From Pseudomonadota bacterium (GTDB lineage Bacteria; Pseudomonadota; Alphaproteobacteria; Sphingomonadales; Sphingomonadaceae): a stretch of 10,907 nt of DNA. The notes under the pieces were generated by a model. It worked only from the letters and a program-made list of their open reading frames with translations, searched no databases and was not told the origin of the DNA. Of the stretch, positions 5,522-10,907 are shown in pieces. Position numbers and translations under genes: made by a program. The stretch spans positions 1-10,907 of the forward strand of contig JAEXLC010000199.1 of assembly GCA_023445495.1 (NCBI GenBank), read 5' to 3'. Each line of letters starts with the position of its first letter. Position 1 is the stretch's first letter.

Positions 5522-6646
5522 ATGGCAAACCTCTTTGGCTGGCTCAACAAGGCCGGCAACTTGCAGAACGAGGCTCCGAAGAGCCCCTGGGGCTCGGGCA
5601 GCGGCGGCGGAAATGGCGGCGGCGGCTCGGGCGATGGCAAAGGTGGTTCCGGCGGATCGGGCGGCGGCTCCGGCCCCCGCAATCCCTGGTCCTTCCCGCC
5701 CGAGGGGCGGCGCCCGCGTTCCAGCGGTGGCGGCAATGGCGGTGGCAACGGCCCGTTCGAGGACCTGTTGCGCCGCATGGGCGGTGGCGGCCTGCCGGTG
5801 CCACCGGGCGGCGGCAAGCTCTGGCTGCTCGTCGTGGGCGCGCTGTTGCTGGCCTGGCTGCTCTTCACCAGCGCCCATGCGATCGGCCCGCGCGAGCGCG
5901 GCGTGGTCACCACGCTCGGCCGCTATAGCGGCACGCTCGGCTCGGGCCTGCAATTCACCCTGCCCGCGCCGTTCCAGCTCGTCGAAGTCGTCGACGTCGG
6001 CAGCGTCCGCACCGAGAAATTCCCGGAGAGCGGCGCCAACCTGATGCTCACCGGCGACCAGAACATCGTCGACCTCGCCTATTCGGTGAACTGGTACATC
6101 AGCGACGCCGCCGACTACTCCTTCCAGATCAAGGATCCAGTCGAGACGGTGAAGGACACCGCCGAGAGCGCGATGCGCGCGGTGATCGCCACCACCACAC
6201 TGACCGAGGCGATCGGCGAGGGCCAGGGCCGCATCTCCACCGATGTGCAGGCGGCGATGCAGAAGATCCTCGACGAATATCATTCGGGCATCCGCGTGCA
6301 GAGCGTCGCGCTGACCAAGGCCGCCGCGCCCGAGCAGGTCGACGACGCCTTCAAGGCGGTGCAGGCCGCGCAGCAGGGAGCGCAGGGCGCCCGCAACAAC
6401 GCCAATGGCTATGCCCAGCAGGTGATCGCCGTGGCGCAGGGCGAGGCCGCCGAGTTCGACAAGATCTACGAACAGTACAAGGCCGCCCCCGAAGTCACCC
6501 GCCGCCGCCTCTATTACGAGACGATGGAGCAGGTGCTCGCAAAGACCAACAAGACGATCGTCGAGGCGCCTGGCGTCACCCCCTATCTTCCGCTTCCGGG
6601 GGTTCGCCCCGGCACGGGCAAGGCCCAGCAGGGAGACCAGAAATGA
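5522..6646 (+). CDS. hflK: HflK, membrane SPFH-domain modulator of FtsH protease
   Basis: This inner-membrane protein forms a large HflK-HflC cage around the FtsH AAA protease and modulates its degradation of membrane and regulatory proteins (family knowledge). The 374-residue protein starts at ATG 5522 after AAAGG. Its cytoplasmic N-terminus is strikingly glycine-rich (about residues 24-97), ending in PPGGGK. One membrane segment, LWLLVVGALLLAWLLF (100-115), is followed by the SPFH/Band-7 domain on the periplasmic side, with the HflK signature LMLTGDQNIVDLAYSVNWYI (174-193). A helical region rich in Ala/Gln (about 275-345) follows, which in this family forms the coiled-coil wall. The C-terminus PLPGVRPGTGKAQQ is short. 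The open frame extends far upstream (to 5141), but that part lies opposite the mrp gene and is not coding. hflC overlaps its stop codon. Confidence 0.96.
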   Translation: MANLFGWLNKAGNLQNEAPKSPWGSGSGGGNGGGGSGDGKGGSGGSGGGSGPRNPWSFPPEGRRPRSSGGGNGGGNGPFEDLLRRMGGGGLPVPPGGGKLWLLVVGALLLAWLLFTSAHAIGPRERGVVTTLGRYSGTLGSGLQFTLPAPFQLVEVVDVGSVRTEKFPESGANLMLTGDQNIVDLAYSVNWYISDAADYSFQIKDPVETVKDTAESAMRAVIATTTLTEAIGEGQGRISTDVQAAMQKILDEYHSGIRVQSVALTKAAAPEQVDDAFKAVQAAQQGAQGARNNANGYAQQVIAVAQGEAAEFDKIYEQYKAAPEVTRRRLYYETMEQVLAKTNKTIVEAPGVTPYLPLPGVRPGTGKAQQGDQK

Positions 6647-7494
6647 CCTGGCTGCGTAGCCCCATCGGCATCGCGGTATCCGCGATCATCCTGCTCATCG
6701 TGGTGATGAGCACCGTCGCGATCGTGCCCGAGACCAAGCAGGCGGTGATCCTGCGGCTCGAAAAGCCCTATCGCACCGTCAACGAATGGACGACGGGCGA
6801 GCAGTTCGGCCGCACCAATGCCGGCCCGATCCTGCGCATCCCGTTCTTCGATCGGATCGTCTGGGTCGACAAGCGGGTGCTGTCGGTCGACCTGCCCAAC
6901 GAGCCGGTGCTGTCGACCGACCAGCTCCGCCTGCAGATCGACGCCTATGCCCGCTTCCGCGTGACCGACCCGCTCAAGATGGTGGTGTCGATCGGCACCG
7001 AGGACCGGGTGCGCGAGCAGCTTCAGCCGCTGTTCCGCTCGGCGCTGCGCAACGAGCTCGGCAAGCGCCCCTCGGCGGTGCTGCTCAGCCCCGAGCGCGG
7101 CCAGGTGATGGACAATATCCAGGCCTCGCTGCAGAAGCTCGCCGCGCAATATGGCGTGTCGATCGTCGACGTGCGGATCAAGCAGACCGAGCTGCCCTCG
7201 GGCTCGCCGCTCGACAGCGCGCTCGAGCGGATGCGCACCGCGCGCAACCAGGAAGCCAAGACGATCGAAGCCCAGGGCCTGAAGGATGCGCAGATCATCC
7301 GCGCCAATGCCGATGCCCAGGCGGCGCAGATCTATGCCCAGGCGTTCAACAAGGATGCGGATTTCTACAATTTCTGGCGCGCGATGCGGTCTTACCGGAC
7401 GACGTTCCTGAACAACGACCCCGCAAAGGGCGAAACGTCGATCATCCTGAGCCCGCAGAACAGCTATCTGAAGGAATTCATGCAGCAACGATGA
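6643..7494 (+). CDS. hflC: HflC, partner of HflK in the FtsH complex
   Basis: This second SPFH-domain subunit alternates with HflK in the membrane cage regulating FtsH. Despite some old annotations it is not itself a protease. The 283-residue protein has an N-terminal membrane anchor (about 8-27, IGIAVSAIILLIVVMSTVAIV), then the HflC opening PETKQAVILRLEKP and the Band-7 domain with GPILRIPFFDRIVWVDKRVL (about 62-81). A helical stretch with ALERMRTARNQEAKTIEAQG (about 197-216) follows, and the C-terminus is SPQNSYLKEFMQQ. The length is typical. Its ATG overlaps the hflK stop (ATGA, 6643-6646), and GGAGA lies a few nt upstream, so the two subunits are made in coupled fashion. degP follows after 94 bp on the same strand. 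Confidence 0.96.
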   Translation: MTWLRSPIGIAVSAIILLIVVMSTVAIVPETKQAVILRLEKPYRTVNEWTTGEQFGRTNAGPILRIPFFDRIVWVDKRVLSVDLPNEPVLSTDQLRLQIDAYARFRVTDPLKMVVSIGTEDRVREQLQPLFRSALRNELGKRPSAVLLSPERGQVMDNIQASLQKLAAQYGVSIVDVRIKQTELPSGSPLDSALERMRTARNQEAKTIEAQGLKDAQIIRANADAQAAQIYAQAFNKDADFYNFWRAMRSYRTTFLNNDPAKGETSIILSPQNSYLKEFMQQR

Positions 7495-7588
7495 CGCTGT
7501 CTATCCGTTCATATTCAATCGCCGTTCAGCATTTCGGCGCGAAAATCCACTTCGAACGCTTTTCCTTCGCCTGAGAGGACTCAATCAC
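7495..7588 (+). promoter_or_regulatory. hflC-degP spacer with possible degP promoter
   Basis: This 94-bp spacer is visibly more AT-rich than its surroundings. It contains a CCGTTCA direct repeat (7505-7511 and 7522-7528, 17 bp apart) and ends with the degP ribosome binding site AGAGGA (7574-7579), nine nt before GTG 7589. An open frame of 27 codons beginning at ATG 7491 also runs through it. An internal, stress-responsive degP promoter would fit the family, but I recognise no consensus -35/-10 pair. Confidence 0.4.
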
Positions 7589-9085
7589 GTGCGTTATGCC
7601 TACGCTCTGACCACCGCCATCCTGCTGAGCGGCGCCGCCGCCACGATGACGCTCAACCAGCCCGCCGGCGCGCAGACCGCGCAGAACGAGCCGGGCGCCA
7701 TCCAGGCATCCGTGCCCCGCGCCGGCGCGCCGATGAGCTTTGCCGACATGGTCGCCAAGCTGCAGCCGGCCGTGGTCAACATCTCGACCACCCAGCGCGT
7801 CACCACCAATGCCAATCCGCTCGCCGGCACGCCGTTCGAGGCATTTGGCGGCGGCAACCAGCCGGTGACCCGCCAGGCCCAGTCGCTGGGCTCGGGCTTC
7901 CTGATCTCGGCTGACGGCTATGTCGTCACCAACAACCATGTGATCGCCGCCGGCGCCCAGGGCGCGACCGTCGAATCGATCACCGTCACCCTGCCCGACA
8001 AGCGCGAGTTCAAGGCCAAGCTGATCGGCAGCGACGTCCAGTCGGACCTCGCCGTGCTCAAGATCGAAGGCACCAACCTGCCCTTCGTGAAGTTCGGCGA
8101 TTCGAACGCGACCCGCGTCGGCGACTGGGTCGTCGCGATCGGCAACCCCTTCGGCCTGGGCGGCTCGGTGACCGCCGGCATCGTCTCGGCGCTGCACCGC
8201 GTCACCGGCCAGGGCGGTGCCTATGACCGCTTCATCCAGACCGACGCCTCGATCAATCGCGGCAATTCGGGCGGCCCGATGTTCGACCTGAACGGCAACG
8301 TGATCGGCATCAACTCGCAGATCCTGTCGCCGACCGGCGGCAATGTCGGCATCGGCTTCGCGATCCCCGCCGAGGAAGCCAAGCCGGTGATCGATACCCT
8401 GATGAAGGGCCAGAAGATCGCCCGCGGCTATCTGGGCATCGGCATGCAGGACCTGACCGACGACATCGCCGACGGCCTGGGCGTGCCCAAGGGCCGCGGC
8501 ACCGTCGTCGCGCGGGTCGAGGCCGGCCAGCCGGCGGAGAAGGCCGGGCTCAAGCAGGGCGACGTGATCGTCAAGGTCGACGGCAAGGACGTCACCCCCG
8601 ACCAGACCCTGTCCTATCTCGTCGCCAACGTGAAGCCGGGCACCCGCATCCCGCTCGAGCTCTACCGTGACGGCAAGCCGATGACGGTGACGCTCACCGT
8701 CGGCACCCGTCCGCCCGAGGAGCAGCTCGCCCAGTTCGATCCGAACGACGAGAACTCGCAGGCACCGGGCGCCGAAGCCGATACGATGGCGGCAGCCTCG
8801 CTCGGCCTGCAGGTGACTCCGCTCACCCCGCAGATCGCGCAGAGCGTTGGCGTCAATCCGAGCACGACCGGCGTGGTTGTGGTGCAGGTGAACCAGGCCA
8901 GCGACGCGGCGGGCAAGGGCCTGCAGCGCGGTGACGTGATCACCACGGTGAACCGCGTGCCGGTGACCAATGCGGCCGATGTCGCCAAGCAGGTCACGGC
9001 CGCCAAGTCCGGCGGCAAGAGCAATGTGCTGCTCTGGGTCCAGCGCCGCGCGCTCGGCCGCTTCGTCTCGGTCGGCATCAACTAA
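7589..9085 (+). CDS. degP: Do/DegP-type periplasmic serine endoprotease
   Basis: This HtrA-family protease/chaperone degrades or refolds misfolded envelope proteins in the periplasm. The 498-residue protein starts at GTG 7589, placed by AGAGGA nine nt upstream. An N-terminal signal peptide is present (hydrophobic YALTTAILLSGAAATM, cut probably near AGA-QT at residues 28-29). The trypsin-like domain has the full triad: His117 in YVVTNNHVIAAG, Asp153 in QSDLAVLKI, and Ser227 in INRGNSGGPMF. PDZ1 begins about 279 with GYLGIGMQDL and runs to about 372. PDZ2 spans about 403-490, with VNQASDAAGKGLQRGDVIT. The two-PDZ layout matches DegP/DegQ-type proteins. A Pro/Glu/Asp-rich linker (about 375-398) separates the PDZ domains. 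It follows hflKC on the same strand, consistent with a joint envelope quality-control role. DegP versus DegQ cannot be settled from the sequence; an older symbol is mucD/htrA. Confidence 0.95.
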   Translation: MRYAYALTTAILLSGAAATMTLNQPAGAQTAQNEPGAIQASVPRAGAPMSFADMVAKLQPAVVNISTTQRVTTNANPLAGTPFEAFGGGNQPVTRQAQSLGSGFLISADGYVVTNNHVIAAGAQGATVESITVTLPDKREFKAKLIGSDVQSDLAVLKIEGTNLPFVKFGDSNATRVGDWVVAIGNPFGLGGSVTAGIVSALHRVTGQGGAYDRFIQTDASINRGNSGGPMFDLNGNVIGINSQILSPTGGNVGIGFAIPAEEAKPVIDTLMKGQKIARGYLGIGMQDLTDDIADGLGVPKGRGTVVARVEAGQPAEKAGLKQGDVIVKVDGKDVTPDQTLSYLVANVKPGTRIPLELYRDGKPMTVTLTVGTRPPEEQLAQFDPNDENSQAPGAEADTMAAASLGLQVTPLTPQIAQSVGVNPSTTGVVVVQVNQASDAAGKGLQRGDVITTVNRVPVTNAADVAKQVTAAKSGGKSNVLLWVQRRALGRFVSVGIN

Positions 9086-9098
9086 AACCACGCCCAAT

Positions 9099-9119
9099 CG
9101 GGCTGACGAATGCCCGTTT
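9099..9119 (+). terminator. Weak possible terminator after degP
   Basis: A 5-bp stem, CGGGC (9099-9103) with GCCCG (9112-9116), encloses an 8-nt loop and is followed by TTTCTCCTCT. It sits 13 nt after the degP stop. The stem is short and the T-run is interrupted, so it could terminate only part of the transcripts, or none. Confidence 0.25.
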
Positions 9120-9128
9120 CTCCTCTAT

Positions 9129-9155
9129 TCCGATCTCCCAACCAAGGAGATCGGA
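9129..9155 (+). promoter_or_regulatory. Hairpin sequestering the ribosome binding site of the DUF853 ATPase gene
   Basis: TCCGATCTCC (9129-9138) and GGAGATCGGA (9146-9155) are perfect 10-bp complements around the 7-nt loop CAACCAA. The right arm holds the Shine-Dalgarno GGAG (within AAGGAGA, 9144-9150), and the start codon ATG follows at 9157, one base beyond the stem. A second anti-SD, TCTCCT (9119-9124), is complementary to AGGAGA (9145-9150). In mRNA this would hide the ribosome binding site, suggesting translational control. No T-run follows, so it is not a terminator. Confidence 0.6.
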
Positions 9156-9156
9156 C

Positions 9157-10824
9157 ATGGCGGGAGAGACGGGCATCTTCATTGGCGCAGGTGCCGGCGG
9201 CGCCAATCCCCAATCGCTGGTGCTCAAGCGTGCCAACCGCCACGGGCTGATCGCCGGCGCCACCGGCACCGGCAAGACGGTGACCATCCAGGGGATCATC
9301 GAGGGCCTGTCGAACGCGGGCGTTCCCTGCTTCGTCGCCGATGTGAAGGGCGACCTTTCCGGCCTCGCCATGGCCGGCTCGCCCACCGTCAAGACGCATG
9401 AGATCTTCAAGGCGCGCGCCGCCGAGATCGGCCTGGCCGACTGGGCCTATGCCGACACCCCGGTGCAGTTCTGGGACCTGTACGGCGAGCAGGGCCATCC
9501 GATCCGCACCACCATTTCCGAGATGGGCCCGCTACTGCTCGCGCGGCTGATGGATCTCAACGAAGTGCAGGAAGGCGTGCTGACCATCGCCTTCACCGTC
9601 GCCGACAAGGACGGGCTGCTGCTGCTCGACCTCGACGACCTGCAGTCGATGCTCGCCCATTGCGCCGAGCGGGCGGACGAGTTGACCGCCAGCTATGGCA
9701 ATGTCTCGAAGCAGTCGGTCGGCGCGATCCAGCGCGCGCTGCTCCAGCTGCGCAGCCAGGGCGGCGCCAATTTCTTCGGCGAGCCGGCGCTGTCGATGGA
9801 GGACTTCCTCGGACTCGACGACAAGGGCCGCGGCGTGGTCAACGTGCTCGCCGCCGACAAGCTGATGGCCAGCCCCAAGCTCTATGCCACCTTCCTGCTC
9901 TGGCTGCTTTCGGCGCTGTTCGAATCGCTTCCCGAAGTGGGCGATCCGGACAAGCCCAAGCTCGCCTTCTTCTTCGACGAGGCGCATCTGCTGTTCGACG
10001 ATGCGCCCAAGGCGCTGCTCGACAAGATCGAGCAGGTCGTCCGGTTGATCCGCTCCAAGGGCGTCGGCGTCTACTTCATCACCCAGAACCCGATCGACGT
10101 GCCGGACAGCATCGCCGGCCAGCTCGGCAACCGGGTGCAGCATGCGCTGCGGGCGTTCACCCCGCGCGACCAGCAGGCAGTGAAGGCAGCGGCGACCACC
10201 TTCCGCGCCAATCCCGATGTCGATGTCGAGAAGGCGATCACCGAGCTGAAGGTCGGCGAGGCGCTGGTATCGGTGCTGCAGGATGACGGCTCGCCGAGCC
10301 CGGTGCAGCGCACGCTGATCCGGCCGCCGGCGTCGCGCGTCGGCCCGGTCAGCCCGGACGAGCGCAAGGTGCTGATCCAGACCGATGCGATCGGGGCGAA
10401 GTACGATCAGCTGGTCGATCGCGAATCGGCCGAGGAGCTGCTCGCCGCCAAGTCGGCCGAGGCGTCCGCCGCGGCGGCCGAGGCCAAGGCGCAGGACGAA
10501 GCCGAGAAGGCCGCGGCGGCCAAGGCCAAGGAGGATGCGCGGCTCGCCAAGGAAGCCGAGCGCCAGCGGCTTGCCGCGCAGAAGGACGCCGATCGCCAGG
10601 CGCGGCTCGATGCCCAGGCCCAGAAGGCGGCGGAGCGCGAGGCGGCGAACAATCCGTGGAACCGGGCGATCACCTCGGCGACGCGCTCGGCCTCCTCGGC
10701 GGCGGGCCGCGCCGTGGCGAACGAAGTCTCCAAGGCGGTGTTCGGCAAGAAGAGCGGCGCCGGAGCGAGCATCCTGGGCGGGCTGGTCCGCGGCGTGCTG
10801 GGCGGGTTGTTCAAGGGACGGTGA
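9157..10824 (+). CDS. HerA-like / DUF853 (YjgR-type) P-loop ATPase
   Basis: This 555-residue cytoplasmic ATPase belongs to the DUF853 family related to the HerA/FtsK-type DNA translocases; E. coli YjgR is the familiar member, and no function is firmly established to my knowledge. Walker A is GATGTGKT (34-41). PCFVADVKGDLSGLA (57-71) is the family's second conserved block. Walker B is LAFFFDEAHLLF (269-280) with catalytic Glu275, and a sensor-like VYFITQNPIDVP (305-316) follows. Residues 424-497 are an Ala/Glu/Lys-rich charged coiled coil. The C-terminus is glycine-rich and basic (SILGGLVRGVLGGLFKGR, 538-555), as in the family. The start ATG 9157 has AAGGAGA upstream but inside a strong hairpin. 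It lies 71 bp after degP on the same strand and could be read from degP transcripts. Confidence 0.92.
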   Translation: MAGETGIFIGAGAGGANPQSLVLKRANRHGLIAGATGTGKTVTIQGIIEGLSNAGVPCFVADVKGDLSGLAMAGSPTVKTHEIFKARAAEIGLADWAYADTPVQFWDLYGEQGHPIRTTISEMGPLLLARLMDLNEVQEGVLTIAFTVADKDGLLLLDLDDLQSMLAHCAERADELTASYGNVSKQSVGAIQRALLQLRSQGGANFFGEPALSMEDFLGLDDKGRGVVNVLAADKLMASPKLYATFLLWLLSALFESLPEVGDPDKPKLAFFFDEAHLLFDDAPKALLDKIEQVVRLIRSKGVGVYFITQNPIDVPDSIAGQLGNRVQHALRAFTPRDQQAVKAAATTFRANPDVDVEKAITELKVGEALVSVLQDDGSPSPVQRTLIRPPASRVGPVSPDERKVLIQTDAIGAKYDQLVDRESAEELLAAKSAEASAAAAEAKAQDEAEKAAAAKAKEDARLAKEAERQRLAAQKDADRQARLDAQAQKAAEREAANNPWNRAITSATRSASSAAGRAVANEVSKAVFGKKSGAGASILGGLVRGVLGGLFKGR

Positions 10825-10825
10825 C

Positions 10826-10874
10826 TCCTTCTCCCGCTGGGAGAAGGAAGGGGCCCACCCCCGAAGGCGGGGGG
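10826..10874. repeat. Intergenic hairpin repeat at window end
   Basis: TCCTTCTCCC (10826-10835) and GGGAGAAGGA (10839-10848) form a perfect 10-bp stem with a GCT loop starting 2 nt after the ATPase stop. A second stem is possible between CCCCC (10858-10862) and the G-run at 10869-10874. GAAGGATGAGGGTGAG follows. From general knowledge this wording is a dispersed intergenic repeat in Sphingomonas, Xanthomonas and relatives. It may protect the mRNA 3' end or stop transcription, but no T-run follows on the plus strand. Confidence 0.55.
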
Positions 10875-10907
10875 AAGGATGAGGGTGAGCGCGCCACACG
10901 CCGCAAG

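Noticed and set aside
5057..6283. 408-codon minus-strand frame covering the hflK region
   Set aside because: It overlaps both the mrp and hflK genes in other frames and shows no domain; hflK is unmistakable on the plus strand.
7526..9097. 523-codon minus-strand frame opposite degP
   Set aside because: The plus strand encodes a complete HtrA protease with an intact triad. The antisense product has no recognisable domain and reads as repeated Asp/His/Gly/Leu-rich sequence.
10420..10824. Ala/Glu/Lys-rich region and glycine-rich end of the DUF853 protein as a possible fusion
   Set aside because: A charged coiled coil followed by a GG-rich basic C-terminus is usual for YjgR-type proteins, and codon use does not change at the boundary.
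9532..10899. 455-codon minus-strand frame opposite the DUF853 ATPase
   Set aside because: The plus strand has Walker A and B motifs in correct order; the antisense product is low complexity. Same cause as the other shadows.
1..10907. CRISPR array, tRNA, rRNA, insertion sequence or prophage/defence genes
   Set aside because: I looked for spaced repeats, cloverleaf-like sequences and transposase or integrase motifs on both strands and saw none.

Overview
The window is about 10.9 kb of GC-rich bacterial chromosome. It reads as an alphaproteobacterium, most likely Sphingomonas or a close relative. Reasons are the uniformly high GC with GC-rich third codon positions, a periplasmic UrcA-family protein, a winged-helix/TPR regulator of a type I associate with sphingomonads, and an mrp / hflK-hflC / degP neighbourhood familiar from alphaproteobacteria. 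The assignment rests on recognition, not on a search. Ten protein genes are well supported. I see no tRNA, rRNA, CRISPR array, insertion sequence or phage gene, and no gene-free stretch longer than about 165 bases.

Layout. (1) 1-1990: a REP-like hairpin, then tryptophan 2,3-dioxygenase (kynA) translationally coupled through a TTGA overlap to a kynureninase-like PLP enzyme, forming a tryptophan-to-anthranilate catabolic unit. The formamidase step is not in the window. (2) 1990-4080: a minus-strand UrcA-family gene with its own intrinsic terminator, divergent from a plus-strand regulator made of an OmpR/PhoB-type winged helix, one membrane segment and a TPR-like C-terminal region. Between them lie four exact-period 11-bp repeats (GATGAnnnGC), which I consider the best candidate for an undescribed regulatory site here. 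(3) 4065-5451, minus strand: the Mrp/ApbC-type P-loop ATPase followed 4 nt later by a small CoA-binding (YccU-like) protein, whose end overlaps the end of the convergent regulator gene by 16 bp. (4) 5522-9085, plus strand: hflK, hflC (ATGA overlap) and a Do/DegP periplasmic serine protease with two PDZ domains, a membrane/envelope protein quality-control set. (5) 9157-10824: a HerA-like/DUF853 (YjgR-type) ATPase whose Shine-Dalgarno sequence sits inside a perfect 10-bp hairpin directly before the start codon. The window ends in an intergenic hairpin-rich repeat.

Most of the window is conserved housekeeping and catabolic material. What looks new is in the non-coding DNA: the 11-bp repeat array at 2408-2451, the SD-sequestering stem at 9129-9155, and the AT-richer hflC-degP spacer, which holds a 27-codon open frame and a CCGTTCA direct repeat.
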